A stretch of DNA of 38,774 bases from Candidatus Chloroploca mongolica (GCF_004762035.2 NZ_SIJK02000047.1:1-38774), one strand, 5' to 3'; numbered from the stretch's first letter, positions 1-7,860 are shown. Numbers and translations are program-made. The notes: generated by a model not told the origin, from the letters alone.

Positions 1-28
1 TCGTTTGTCTATCTCACACCAAGCGTTT

Positions 29-54
29 CAGTCGGCTGAGCCGGAAGCCGACTG
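29..54. terminator. Small perfect hairpin, possible terminator of an upstream gene
   Basis: Nine bases at 29-37 (CAGTCGGCT) pair exactly with 46-54 (AGCCGACTG) around an 8-base loop. No T-run follows. It lies upstream of the small gene at 111 and could end a transcript entering from the left of the window. The role is inferred from position only. Confidence 0.35.
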
Positions 55-110
55 AGTCGGCACTACCATAGACCCGATGCACTCACACGATACATTCGTA
101 AGGGAGAGGC

Positions 111-314
111 ATGGACTATTTTGTCTGGTACGATGAAAGCACACAGAAAACTGCGGCTGAGAAGATTCACGAAGCCAGCATAGCCTATCAGGCCCGCTTT
201 GCACGCATACCACAGCTCGTGCTTGTCCATAACGACGACCAGACCCAGGTTGGCGGCCTGGTCGTTCGCAGCGAGCATGCTATTCAGCGTAATAACTTCT
301 GGCTAGCGATCTAA
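111..314 (+). CDS. Small conserved-looking hypothetical protein (67 aa)
   Basis: The ATG at 111 is directly preceded by a strong ribosome binding site (AGGGAGAGG), which supports a real gene despite its length. The product is soluble and slightly acidic to neutral, without a signal peptide or membrane segment. It has a mixed sequence with a hydrophobic core (QLVLVHNDD) and ends in NNFWLAI. I recall small proteins of similar layout (an I/LVLV core and an NNFW end) in Chloroflexi genomes, but assign no function. It stands alone: the next feature is an insertion sequence starting about 50 bases downstream. Coding status is likely; function is unknown. Confidence 0.7.
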   Translation: MDYFVWYDESTQKTAAEKIHEASIAYQARFARIPQLVLVHNDDQTQVGGLVVRSEHAIQRNNFWLAI

Positions 315-361
315 GTTCATCGCGGTGTGAAGCGCAGCAAGCTTCGGCTAGATCCAATACT

Positions 362-385
362 TTTCAAAGATACTGTTGGCAAACT
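362..385 (+). repeat. Left terminal inverted repeat of the IS1182-type element
   Basis: 24 bases that match the reverse complement of 2225-2248 with two mismatches (365 and 374). It forms the transposase-distal end of the element, about 156 bases beyond the transposase stop codon. Confidence 0.9.
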
Positions 386-541
386 CACCAGGAGCGCCGC
401 GTGCTGCACTCCGACGGAATGAAACCCATGAACACGTTTGGGTTGAACCCATCACTCCGCTGGTCACGCCCGCCGTTTGACGGTCGCCAGGGGATCCTCT
501 GGTCATCGCTGCGCGGGAAGCGCCGTCGCCGCATGGCGATG

Positions 542-2158
542 TTAGGCTCCCGTGAGCACCTGGGCCAGGCGGTTCCGGGGTGGTGGTGGGCGCACGCCCG
601 CCAGCCAGCGGGCCGTACGGCGCAGATTCACCCCAACACCGACAAACAGCGCCCGCAGGTGGTTCTTCGCCCGTCCGATGTACCGATTGACCCGGATGCC
701 GTGGCTCCGCACCAACGCCGACAAGCAGCCTTCTACCCCGCCGCGATGGGTGCGGTAGGCGACCTTGAAGGCCTCCGTCTGTTGCCGTGCGCGGGCCGCG
801 ACCAGCGCCGCATGCCCTGGACTGGTCGTCAGTCGCCGCCCGCCCTTTCCCGTACAACAACGCGGGCGCAGCGCACATCCGCCACAGCGGTCGGCATCGA
901 AGCGAAAGCGGATCGTCCCATCCTTCGCCGTCCGCCCCTGCGCCGTGGCCCCCGCCGGGCAGGTGGCGACCCGCGCCTCCAGGTCGAGCTGAAACGGTGC
1001 CTGGGTGATCCCGTCGGCCATCCGCGCCTGGGGCGAGGGGTCGGCGGTCGAGGCCGGGCCGATCAGGTCTTCGTCGTGCTGGGCGGCTGCCTCCAGCGTG
1101 CCCCCGCTCACGTAGCCCTGATCCACGAACCGTTCGGCGGGCAGCACGTCCCGCGCCTCCTGGCGCTCGGCAATCCCGGCCAGGGCCGTCGTATCACGCT
1201 CCACGCTGCTGGTCAGCGCGATGTCGGTAATCAGGTGGGGCATGTCCGCATCATCGGTCTCGCTGACCTGCAGTTTGTCGCCCACCCAGGTCTGGTCACG
1301 CTTTTTACTCCAGCGTGCCTCAGGGTCGTGGGGCGTCTGGATCTGGGTCGTGCCATCATAGCCACGCAGCTCGCGGAAGACCACCGTGTCGTCGCGCTCC
1401 TCATCCTGCTGCGTCCAGACCGTGCGCAGCATGGCCACCTGCGGCAGGCGATCCAGCCCGTCCGGGGTGGTCGGCTCGGCCAAGCGGTGCAGCAGCCACT
1501 GCCCATCGCGCCCGGTGTCGCGCTGCATGCGGGCGCGGTCAGCGTCGCTGAGCCGTTCGGCCACCGCCCGCTGGCCGTAGGTCTCGGCCCAGGTTGGTGG
1601 GATGGTCGCACGACTCCAGGCAGGGCCGGCCGCGATCAGGGCTTGCACGGCCAAACGCAGGGTTTCGACCACCAATTCCAGCCGATTGAGGTGGCGGGCG
1701 CGGGTATGGACCGCCAGGCTATCGGTTCGTTGGCGTCCGCGCCGCTTGAGCACACCGAGGTCGCGCAGGTCATCGAGCAGCCGGTCGAAGAGGCGAGCGC
1801 TGGCCGCATGACGCACGAGGCGCTCGCGAACGTCGCTCAGCACACTAAAGTTGAAGCCTTGCGCATCCAGGGGCAGATGGAGCGCGTACTTCCAGTCCAG
1901 CCGCAGGCGCAGGGCGTCCGCTGCGGCGCGGTCGGAGAGGTCTTCCATGGCCTGGAAGGCCAGCACGAACAACAGGTCGACTGGGGGCAAGGCTGGCTTG
2001 CCCTCCACATGATACAAATCAAGAAAGTCCGCGTTCGCGTAGCGGGCGTAGAGCCGCTCGCCAATCAGACGGTAGGGACTCTCCGCAGGCAGGAGCAGTT
2101 CACCGAGTCGTGCCAGATCTTCTGGCATCGGCCGCGACGGTTGTGGTTTCAGCGACAT
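542..2158 (-). CDS. IS1182-family DDE transposase (538 aa)
   Basis: The protein has the IS1182/IS5-like two-part layout. The N-terminal DUF772-type domain (about residues 20-115) contains the run PPVDLLFVLAFQAMEDLSDR. The DDE catalytic core follows, with TDSLAVHTRARHLNR near residue 145 (candidate first Asp) and DKLQVSETDDADMPHLITDI near 290. The C-terminal part carries RFVDQGYVSG and a zinc-finger-like CGGCALRPRCC cluster, then the tail segment FKVAYRTHRGGVEGCLSALV, whose glutamate is typical of the last catalytic acid. The ATG at 2158 has a strong GAGGAGGGA ribosome binding site. Length is normal and no frameshift is visible. It cuts and joins DNA at the terminal repeats at 362-385 and 2225-2248. 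A 616-aa open frame on the opposite strand is an artefact of codon bias. Confidence 0.95.
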   Translation of the reverse strand: MSLKPQPSRPMPEDLARLGELLLPAESPYRLIGERLYARYANADFLDLYHVEGKPALPPVDLLFVLAFQAMEDLSDRAAADALRLRLDWKYALHLPLDAQGFNFSVLSDVRERLVRHAASARLFDRLLDDLRDLGVLKRRGRQRTDSLAVHTRARHLNRLELVVETLRLAVQALIAAGPAWSRATIPPTWAETYGQRAVAERLSDADRARMQRDTGRDGQWLLHRLAEPTTPDGLDRLPQVAMLRTVWTQQDEERDDTVVFRELRGYDGTTQIQTPHDPEARWSKKRDQTWVGDKLQVSETDDADMPHLITDIALTSSVERDTTALAGIAERQEARDVLPAERFVDQGYVSGGTLEAAAQHDEDLIGPASTADPSPQARMADGITQAPFQLDLEARVATCPAGATAQGRTAKDGTIRFRFDADRCGGCALRPRCCTGKGGRRLTTSPGHAALVAARARQQTEAFKVAYRTHRGGVEGCLSALVRSHGIRVNRYIGRAKNHLRALFVGVGVNLRRTARWLAGVRPPPPRNRLAQVLTGA

Positions 2159-2224
2159 CGCGCTCCCTCCTCACTGCGCCAACGTTCGACATACCCATAC
2201 GAAGAGTATCGCACAAGTGGGCCA

Positions 2225-2248
2225 AGTTTGCCAACGGTATCTTTCAAA
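2225..2248 (-). repeat. Right terminal inverted repeat of the IS1182-type element
   Basis: Partner of 362-385 (22 of 24 identical in inverted orientation). It lies about 67 bases upstream of the transposase start codon, so this end probably also carries the transposase promoter. Confidence 0.9.
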
Positions 2249-2255
2249 TAAGCTC

Positions 2256-2326
2256 ACGCAAAGACGCGAAGACGCGAAGGGTTAAGCTCACCTACGCAAA
2301 ACCTTTGCGCCTTTGCGCCTTTGCGT
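2256..2326. repeat. Inverted repeat built of 8-base ACGCAAAG-like units
   Basis: The left arm 2256-2280 is three tandem 8-mers (ACGCAAAG, ACGCGAAG, ACGCGAAG) plus a G. The right arm 2302-2326 is the reverse complement of three ACGCAAAG/GCGCAAAG units. The arms match at 21 of 25 positions around a 21-base loop. The same unit recurs at 23821-23954 and 27093-27118, each time next to gene 3' ends. Here it sits between the IS right end and the 3' end of the carotenoid desaturase gene. TAAGCTCAC also occurs twice (2249-2257 and 2283-2291). It may act as a terminator or be a mobile repeat; neither is shown. Confidence 0.8.
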
Positions 2327-2343
2327 CAAAATCCGTTGCGCAT

Positions 2344-3858
2344 CTACACGAGGTGCGCTGTCCGCTGGAGGGTCGGCAGATCTTCGCCGATAAAGTGGGC
2401 GGCACTCTTCGCCGCTTCAAGGATCGTCAGCAGACCACTGCCAGGATGCACGGCCCCGCCGATCCAGTAGAGATTCTTCGCCCCGTTGTGGCGAATGTGC
2501 GGGCGCAACGGGCCGAGCTGGTTCCAACTGTGGATCAGGTTAAAGACCGCGCCCAGGTGCGTCCGGTGTTCGTCGCGCCACGATTCGGCAGTGTAGCACT
2601 GCTCGGCCACAATATGACGCTCGATATCCTCGTACCCAAGCTTCGCCATCTGGCGCAGAATCCGCTCGCGGTACGGCGCCTGCTTGGTTGACCAGTCCAC
2701 CCCGTGGCGCAGGTTCGGGATCGGCACCAGCACAAAGAGCGTGCTGTGCCCCTCGGGCGCATTGGCAGGATCAACAATCGTCGGGTTGCACACGTAGAAC
2801 GAAGGATTTTCCTCGTCAAGCACCGCACTCTTCGCCCACATTGGATCGTGACGACGAATATTCTCCGAGAGATAGAGTTGATGGTGCGGCAGATCCTCCC
2901 AGCGCCGATCAACGCCCAGATAGAGCATAAAGGTCGAGCACGAGAACTCCATCTTGTCGAGTTTGCGGTCGGTGTACGGGCCGCGTGCGTGCGCGGGCAA
3001 CAGGTTCTGGACGGCATGACCAAAGTCGGCATTGATCACCACCGCATCGGCCATCACCCTACTTCCATCAGCAAGCAACAACCCCCTGGCCTTGCCCTCT
3101 TCGACGACAACCTGGCGCACCGGACTATTCAGATGGATCTGGACACCGAGGTCTTGGGCGGCACGCGCAAGGCCACCGGCCAGCGCGCGAAAGCCGCCCT
3201 TGGGGTGCCAGATGCCATAGTGGAATTCGAGAAACGTAACGAGGCTAAAGACACTCGAACAGGCCGTCGGGTGCATACCGAGATACTTGGCCTGATAGCC
3301 CATCGCATAGACCAAGCGCTCATCGGGGAAGAAACGCTCAAAATGCTGATAGAGCGTCTCCCAGGGGCGAAAAGGCAGCGCCGCCGCAATCTCGGCTGGC
3401 TTCAGATAGCCCAGCGGCGAACGCACAGGCGAGCCAAGATAGGGGCCATACCCAATGACATCTTTGCGTAGATGCTCAATATACCAACGGTCAAACGCCT
3501 CGGGCAGATCAGCCCCAAAGGTCGCCAACTGCTGCTTGAAAGAAGCAAGATCTGAACTCAAATCGAGATGGGTATTATCCCAGAATTTTATCCGTGTATT
3601 TGGATCGAGCCGAGTCAAGGTTACATAGTCATAAAAATTGAGCCCACAGGTCGCAAAGAGTTCTTCATAGACACGGGGCACCTGCAAAATCGTCGGGCCA
3701 GTATCAAAATGGTAATCACCAACACTGAGCCCGCGCATGCGCCCGCCCACCCGGTCAGCAGCCTCATAGATGCTCACCTCATACCCGGCTGATGCCAACC
3801 GCATCGCCGTTGACAGGCCCCCAGGGCCAGCTCCGACGATCAAAATCTTCTGTGACAC
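2344..3858 (-). CDS. crtI: Phytoene desaturase family FAD-dependent carotenoid oxidoreductase (CrtI type, 504 aa)
   Basis: The N-terminal Rossmann FAD site VGAGPGGLSTAMRLASAGYE (residues 7-26) is followed by the ADRVGGRM segment that contacts FAD. The C-terminal motif YWIGGAVHPGSGLLTILEAA is the FAD/carotenoid signature of the CrtI/CrtN/CrtD superfamily. The middle contains WHPKGGFRALAGGLARAAQDLG, the usual GG(F/T)xALxxxL block. Length of about 500 residues is normal. It would desaturate or otherwise oxidise a carotene intermediate at the membrane surface. The family contains several paralogues, so crtI is the best label and CrtD- or CrtN-like activity is possible. The start is GTG at 3858, preceded by CTGGAGGAAG; no ATG fits as well. 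The gene stands alone, with no other carotenoid gene in the window. A dyad and a -10-like TATACT lie upstream (3912-3927). Confidence 0.88.
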   Translation of the reverse strand: MSQKILIVGAGPGGLSTAMRLASAGYEVSIYEAADRVGGRMRGLSVGDYHFDTGPTILQVPRVYEELFATCGLNFYDYVTLTRLDPNTRIKFWDNTHLDLSSDLASFKQQLATFGADLPEAFDRWYIEHLRKDVIGYGPYLGSPVRSPLGYLKPAEIAAALPFRPWETLYQHFERFFPDERLVYAMGYQAKYLGMHPTACSSVFSLVTFLEFHYGIWHPKGGFRALAGGLARAAQDLGVQIHLNSPVRQVVVEEGKARGLLLADGSRVMADAVVINADFGHAVQNLLPAHARGPYTDRKLDKMEFSCSTFMLYLGVDRRWEDLPHHQLYLSENIRRHDPMWAKSAVLDEENPSFYVCNPTIVDPANAPEGHSTLFVLVPIPNLRHGVDWSTKQAPYRERILRQMAKLGYEDIERHIVAEQCYTAESWRDEHRTHLGAVFNLIHSWNQLGPLRPHIRHNGAKNLYWIGGAVHPGSGLLTILEAAKSAAHFIGEDLPTLQRTAHLV

Positions 3859-3911
3859 GCGCTTCCTCCAGTTAGATTAGAGATCTTTTTCATTTTATCG
3901 CTTTCATACGA

Positions 3912-3927
3912 TGTAAGTAGTATAACA
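3912..3927 (-). promoter_or_regulatory. Putative promoter and dyad upstream of the crtI-like gene
   Basis: On the minus strand the sequence TGTTATACTACTTACA contains an extended -10 (TG-T-TATACT, hexamer at 3919-3924). It is also an imperfect dyad with TGT at one end and ACA at the other. It lies about 60 bases before the GTG start at 3858. No good -35 is visible. A repressor site overlapping the -10 is plausible but unproven. Confidence 0.35.
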
Positions 3928-3948
3928 TGAGAGGTCGTACGTGATCGG

Positions 3949-4153
3949 ACTTTGTGCAGCCCTTGGCAGAGCTGCACAAAGTCCGCCTCTGGCGGTGGGG
4001 TGTGGAGCGGCTTCGCCGCTCCACGAGATTCTTTTGGTTCGTTGTGGCGGCTTCGCCGCCACAACGAACCAAAAGCCGGGGTTTGGGGTGCAACCCCAAC
4101 CACGATCCCTCGGGTCACTGATGGTTGGCGGCGAAGCCGCCAACCATCAGTGA
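3949..4153. repeat. Cluster of perfect hairpins between two minus-strand genes
   Basis: Consecutive perfect inverted repeats fill this gap. 3949-3982 has a 12-bp stem and 10-base loop. 3983-3995 has a 5-bp stem. 4002-4024 has a 9-bp stem and loop CTTCG. 4031-4075 has a 20-bp stem and loop CTTCG. 4085-4097 has a 5-bp stem. 4115-4153 has a 17-bp stem and loop CGAAG. The 4002, 4031 and 4115 hairpins share the apical core GCGGCTTCGCCGC in one or other orientation. The last overlaps the stop codon of the membrane protein gene (4147-4149). The ones nearest that gene probably terminate its transcript ahead of the crtI-like gene. There is no open frame worth calling inside the region. Confidence 0.75.
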
Positions 4154-4839
4154 CTCAGAAACTCTGACTCACGGATGGCGAGCAAACGCTGCACCAACCC
4201 GCTGCCAAGCACGAGCAATACGAGCCCGGTCAAGCCCGCACTGAACCCAGCGACGGGAAGCCAGCGCGCAGCGCGGCTCTGTGCAAGTAAATAGGCGTCG
4301 CGGCTGCCTGGGTAGACAAATTCGGCGGCCACTTCATTGCCCTCATTGCCCCGCACAACGGTGCCAATCGTCATCACCATTTCACCAGCTACCAGGCCCT
4401 CATAACGGTGCGAACCCTCCCGCGAGAGTGTCCGCGAACGAAGGGTTGGTTCTTGCCAATAATCGTGGTAGCCCGTAATCTGGTACGGCTGGGCGGCGAG
4501 TTGCACCAGGCCACTGGCTTCGATCAAAAGGGGTGGCGTGACACGTTCAACAACATCCCATTGATCGGAGCCATCATCGTCTTCGCCCAAATATTCGTAG
4601 CGCGTAAAGGCAACAAAATTATGCACAAGCACCGGATTGCGCGTGCTTAACACACCCTCAACCAGCACCGTCCGATTGCTTCCGGCCAGACGAACTTCAG
4701 CGGACGTCACTGGCGCGAGGCTATTGGCACGGGCAAAACGAGCCCGTGCATCCTGCGCCAGCACCGTCGCTAGGATCACGCCAACAATGATCAGCGCAAC
4801 GCCAAAAATGATCAGGAACATACGAACTGCCGTATTCAT
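4147..4839 (-). CDS. Membrane protein with two terminal helices, function unknown (230 aa)
   Basis: One transmembrane helix lies near the N-terminus (MFLIIFGVALIIVGVILATV) and one near the C-terminus (VAGFSAGLTGLVLLVLGSGL). They flank a roughly 150-residue extracytoplasmic or cytoplasmic domain with VRLAGSNRTVLVEGVLSTRN and the sequence FVAFTRYEYL. The layout (helix, beta-rich domain with an 'xxxEGxxxxxNP' pattern, helix) recalls bacterial GIDE/BAM-type domains, but this is only a weak resemblance. An upstream TTG at 4860 would extend the protein by 7 residues. The ATG at 4839 has AGGA eight bases before it and is preferred. The gene is divergent from the small regulator at 4928. Its stop codon is embedded in a 17-bp hairpin. 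Confidence 0.75.
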   Translation of the reverse strand: MNTAVRMFLIIFGVALIIVGVILATVLAQDARARFARANSLAPVTSAEVRLAGSNRTVLVEGVLSTRNPVLVHNFVAFTRYEYLGEDDDGSDQWDVVERVTPPLLIEASGLVQLAAQPYQITGYHDYWQEPTLRSRTLSREGSHRYEGLVAGEMVMTIGTVVRGNEGNEVAAEFVYPGSRDAYLLAQSRAARWLPVAGFSAGLTGLVLLVLGSGLVQRLLAIRESEFLSH

Positions 4840-4874
4840 CTGCTTGATCCTGTCTTGCAAGGGCGGATACTTTT

Positions 4875-4880
4875 ATTATA
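4875..4880 (-). promoter_or_regulatory. Putative -10 element of the membrane protein gene
   Basis: The reverse strand reads TATAAT exactly, about 36 bases upstream of the ATG at 4839. No convincing -35 is visible. It lies in the 88-base gap shared with the divergent regulator gene at 4928, so the regulator could act here. Confidence 0.4.
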
Positions 4881-4927
4881 GAATACCCAGACAAGACCCA
4901 CTCTCACTGAAGAGCTTAGGAATAGCT

Positions 4928-5197
4928 ATGGCTCACTGGACATTTCTGACCAATCACGCCCAGGTGTTGCTGTGCATTGCCCGCAATCAGAGTGTTACAG
5001 CGCGCGACGTTGCCAGTCAAGTTGGCATCACCGAGCGCGCGGTGCAACGTATTTTGCGTGATCTTGATGAGGGTGGCTATCTCAGCCACACCCGCGATGG
5101 GCGCACCAATCGTTACCAGATCCACGCCGACGCGCCGATGCGTCATCCCGCCCAACAGGGGTTCGCCGTGCGCGAGTTACTTGATCTCCTTGGGTAG
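4928..5197 (+). CDS. Small winged-helix transcriptional regulator (MarR/HTH_24-like, 89 aa)
   Basis: The protein is almost entirely one winged helix-turn-helix. A first helix (HAQVLLCIARNQ) is followed by the HTH (TARDVASQVGITERAVQRIL) and a wing (GYLSHTRDGRTNRYQI). This is the compact architecture of single-domain MarR/ArsR-like regulators. It has no sensor domain, so it probably binds DNA constitutively or with a partner. The ATG at 4928 is preceded by AGGA at about the right distance. A longer open frame reaching back to 4637 is not credible because it overlaps the divergent gene. It is divergent from the membrane protein gene, a natural target. The target and signal are unknown. Confidence 0.85.
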   Translation: MAHWTFLTNHAQVLLCIARNQSVTARDVASQVGITERAVQRILRDLDEGGYLSHTRDGRTNRYQIHADAPMRHPAQQGFAVRELLDLLG

Positions 5198-5217
5198 AGC
5201 TCAAGAGTTCCCTCCAG

Positions 5218-5256
5218 TTCGCGAAAAAAGCCAGCTACGCTGGCTTTTTTCGCGAA
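5218..5256. terminator. Strong bidirectional hairpin terminator
   Basis: A 17-bp perfect stem has a 5-base CTACG loop (5235-5239). It includes A6 and T6 runs, so it works as an intrinsic terminator in either direction. It sits 20 bases after the regulator gene's stop. Its apex GCCAGCTACGCTGGC (5230-5244) is identical to the apex of another hairpin at 34426-34440. Confidence 0.88.
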
Positions 5257-5274
5257 TAAAATTACTCCATCGTG

Positions 5275-5280
5275 TATAAT
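5275..5280 (+). promoter_or_regulatory. Putative -10 element for the kef operon
   Basis: TATAAT matches consensus exactly, about 50 bases upstream of the ATG at 5330 and just downstream of the terminator. The -35 region is weak. It is the only good promoter candidate for the two-gene operon. Confidence 0.45.
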
Positions 5281-5329
5281 ACCCCCTCATCATCGGGTAA
5301 AATTCCTTATACTAGTCAAGCGAGACGAT

Positions 5330-5947
5330 ATGGCACGTGTGCTGGTACTCTTCGCTCACCCGGCCCTGGAGAAATCCAGGGTCAATCGCCGTCTGCTCAA
5401 GGCGCTGCCGAAGCTTCCTGGTCTCACCTTCCACGATCTCTATGAACAGTATCCCTCGTTCCACATCAATGTTGCCTACGAACAGGCGTTGCTGACAAGC
5501 CACGATACGATCATTGTGCAGCATCCGCTCTATTGGTACAGTGTGCCTCCGTTGCTCAAGCAGTGGATGGATTTGGTGCTTGAGCATGGCTGGGCCTATG
5601 GTCTCCGCGGTGAGGCGCTCCGTGGCAAGCAGATATTTCTGGTGACAACCGTGGGTGGCCCGGCGTCTTCGTACACGCACGAAGGTTTTCAGAAGCATAC
5701 GCTCCGTGATTTCTTGCTGCCGATTGAGCAGACCACACGGCTCTGCCGGATGCACTATCTGCCTCCCTATGTGATCTATGGCACGCATCGTTTGAACGAG
5801 GACGATCTTGTCAGGGAGGCGGTTGCGTACCGACGCTTGCTCGAATGGGTGCATAACCACCAACTGCCCTTCGACGGTTCAGCTACGCAAAGCTATGCGA
5901 CGATGAATGAGGCGATGGCCGCGCTTGCGCCGGAGGTGATGGTATGA
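5330..5947 (+). CDS. KefF/KefG-like NAD(P)H:quinone oxidoreductase, ancillary subunit of a K+ efflux system (205 aa)
   Basis: This is a flavodoxin-like fold of the NAD(P)H dehydrogenase (quinone) family. It starts MARVLVLFAHPALEKSRVNR, the FMN-phosphate-binding region. It continues with QHPLYWYSVPPLLKQWMDLV and the glycine-rich TTVGGPASSYTHEGFQ loop typical of KefF/KefG. Length is normal for the family. In Escherichia coli such proteins bind the cytoplasmic side of KefB or KefC and are needed for full efflux activity. The last four bases overlap the start of the antiporter gene (ATGA at 5944), so the two are translationally coupled, which supports the assignment. Which of KefF or KefG it resembles more cannot be settled by eye. 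Confidence 0.9.
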   Translation: MARVLVLFAHPALEKSRVNRRLLKALPKLPGLTFHDLYEQYPSFHINVAYEQALLTSHDTIIVQHPLYWYSVPPLLKQWMDLVLEHGWAYGLRGEALRGKQIFLVTTVGGPASSYTHEGFQKHTLRDFLLPIEQTTRLCRMHYLPPYVIYGTHRLNEDDLVREAVAYRRLLEWVHNHQLPFDGSATQSYATMNEAMAALAPEVMV

Positions 5948-7845
5948 ATGGGAGTTTGCTGTTTCAGGCGTTTATCTATCTTGCCGCCGCCGTGATCGCG
6001 GTGCCCATCGCCAAACGCCTTGGGCTTGGTTCCGTCCTTGGCTATCTGCTCGCCGGGGTGGTGATCGGCCCGTTTATGCTCGGCTTTGTGGGGCAAGAGG
6101 GTGAAGACGTGATGCACTTCGCCGAGTTCGGCGTGGTGATGATGCTCTTTGTGGTCGGCCTTGAACTGGAGCCGAGTCTGCTCTGGCGCTTGCGTCAACC
6201 GATTCTGGGGCTCGGTGGGTTGCAGGTGCTCGTGACGTCACTCGTCTTTGCGGGTTTGGGGATGGCCTTTGGCCTCGCCTGGCAAGAAGCAGTTGCGATT
6301 GGTATGACCCTCTCGCTCTCGTCAACCGCGATTGTGCTGCAATCGCTCGCTGAACGCGGCTTGCTCAAGACCGAGGGCGGCCAGAGTGCCTTTGCGGTGC
6401 TGCTCTTCCAGGATATTGCGGTGATCCCGATGCTCGCGCTCTTTCCGCTGCTTGCCGCCGGGGGCAGTGCCGCCGCTGAACATCACGATGATGGACACGC
6501 AAGCACGACGTTGATCGCCTCTCTGCCGCCCTGGGCGCAGACGCTGGCCGTGATCGGGGCTGTGGCCGCGATTATTGTGTTTGGTCGCTTCCTCGTGCGC
6601 CCCGCTCTCAGTGCCATCGCCCAGACCCGCCTCCGCGAGCTCTTCACCGCTGCGGCGCTCTTGCTGGTGATCGGCATTGCCCTGCTCATGAGCGCCGTTG
6701 GGCTTAGCCCGGCCCTCGGGACTTTCCTCGCCGGGGTTGTGCTCGCCAATAGCGAGTATCGCCACGAACTCGAAAGCGATATTGATCCCTTCAAGGGTCT
6801 GTTGCTCGGCCTCTTTTTCATTGCGGTAGGGGCCTCGATTGATTTTGGCTTGCTCTTTGCCCAGCCCCTCTTGATCGCTGGCCTCGTCGTCGCGATCATT
6901 GCCATCAAATTTGCCATTCTCTTTGGCTTGGCCCGGAGCTTCCGCCTGAGCCTGGATCAGAGTGCGCTGGTGGCGTTTTCGTTGCCGCAGGTGGGCGAGT
7001 TTGCCTTTGTGCTCTTTTCCTTTGCCCGCCAGGAGGGTGTGTTGACGGCGGCGCTGACCGATCCGCTGGTGGCCGCTGTGGCCCTTTCGATGGCGTTGAC
7101 GCCGCTCTTGCTCGTCATCAACGAGCGCTTTGTGCAGCCGCGCTTTGGCACCCGTGCAGCAGAAGCCCGCCCGGCTGACGCGATCGATGAGGAGAATGCG
7201 GTTTTGATCGTTGGCTTTGGCAGCTTCGGCGCAACCGTCGGTCGTCTGCTCAAGGCCAATAATATCCGTACCACCGTGCTCGATATCGACTCGGATCGGG
7301 TCGATCTGTTACGAAAACTGGGGCTGAAGGTCTACTATGGCGATGCCTCACGCCACGATCTGCTCGCCTCGGCAGGTGCCGACCACGCGAAAATTCTTGT
7401 GATTGCCCTTGACACCCCCGAAAAGACGATGAACCTCGTTCACACAGCCCAGAAACATTTTCCGCATCTGACGATCTATGCTCGGGCCTTTGACTGGAAT
7501 GACGCCCAGGATCTCGTGCGTGCGGGGGTAGACCACGTCTACCGTGAGAGTGTTGATACGGCGCTGCGCATGGGGGCCGAGGTGATGCAGACAATGGGCT
7601 TTCGGGCGTATCAGGCGCGCCGCGCAACCCAGACCTTCCTGCACCACGATGAACAGTCAATGCATGAATTGGTAGCGCACCGCGATGATCAGGCTGCCTA
7701 TCTTACGACGGCACGCCGCCGCATCGCCGATCTCGAGCAACTGCTGCTGGCCGATCTCGCCGATGCCGACCTCGACCGCGATGCTGGCTGGGATCCCGAC
7801 TCGCTGCGCGAAGAGATACGCCAGCAAGCCGGGTTGAGTGCTTGA
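5944..7845 (+). CDS. KefB/KefC-type potassium/proton antiporter with cytoplasmic nucleotide-binding domain (CPA2, 633 aa)
   Basis: About the first 390 residues are a chain of 12 or so membrane helices of the Na+/H+ exchanger fold. They include GLGSVLGYLLAGVVIGPF, MTLSLSSTAIVLQSLAERG and LLFQDIAVIPMLAL, typical CPA2 motifs. A KTN/RCK domain follows from about residue 418, with Rossmann loop VLIVGFGSFGATVG and the acidic partner LDIDSD. The C-terminal helical tail is rich in Arg and Glu. The start is fixed by GGAGGTGAT just upstream and the 4-base overlap with the oxidoreductase gene. It should export K+ in exchange for H+ during electrophile or alkaline stress. Glutathione control, as in E. 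coli, is uncertain in a Chloroflexota host. Confidence 0.93.
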   Translation: MNGSLLFQAFIYLAAAVIAVPIAKRLGLGSVLGYLLAGVVIGPFMLGFVGQEGEDVMHFAEFGVVMMLFVVGLELEPSLLWRLRQPILGLGGLQVLVTSLVFAGLGMAFGLAWQEAVAIGMTLSLSSTAIVLQSLAERGLLKTEGGQSAFAVLLFQDIAVIPMLALFPLLAAGGSAAAEHHDDGHASTTLIASLPPWAQTLAVIGAVAAIIVFGRFLVRPALSAIAQTRLRELFTAAALLLVIGIALLMSAVGLSPALGTFLAGVVLANSEYRHELESDIDPFKGLLLGLFFIAVGASIDFGLLFAQPLLIAGLVVAIIAIKFAILFGLARSFRLSLDQSALVAFSLPQVGEFAFVLFSFARQEGVLTAALTDPLVAAVALSMALTPLLLVINERFVQPRFGTRAAEARPADAIDEENAVLIVGFGSFGATVGRLLKANNIRTTVLDIDSDRVDLLRKLGLKVYYGDASRHDLLASAGADHAKILVIALDTPEKTMNLVHTAQKHFPHLTIYARAFDWNDAQDLVRAGVDHVYRESVDTALRMGAEVMQTMGFRAYQARRATQTFLHHDEQSMHELVAHRDDQAAYLTTARRRIADLEQLLLADLADADLDRDAGWDPDSLREEIRQQAGLSA

Positions 7846-7860
7846 TACAGGAGGGTAGGT

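Larger units (their letters stand above)
362..2248 (-). mobile_element. IS1182-family insertion sequence, apparently complete
   Basis: The element is bounded by near-perfect 24-bp terminal inverted repeats. Bases 362-385 match the reverse complement of 2225-2248 at 22 of 24 positions, with mismatches at 365 and 374. It contains one long transposase gene on the minus strand with its own ribosome binding site. Length is about 1.89 kb, normal for a single-ORF IS1182-type element. I see no clear target duplication: the bases just outside (left ...CAATACT, right TAAGCTC...) do not match. The right end abuts a repeat-rich stretch downstream of the carotenoid gene. It looks intact and may be active; copy number cannot be judged here. 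Confidence 0.9.

Noticed and set aside
401-2251. 616-residue open frame on the plus strand opposite the transposase
   Set aside because: It is a shadow of the GC-rich transposase gene. It has low-complexity, Arg/Gly/His-rich composition and no recognisable domain, and it runs into the IS end.
3952-4167. Short open frames through the hairpin cluster
   Set aside because: They arise from stop-free GC-rich palindromes, have no ribosome binding site and overlap a real gene end.
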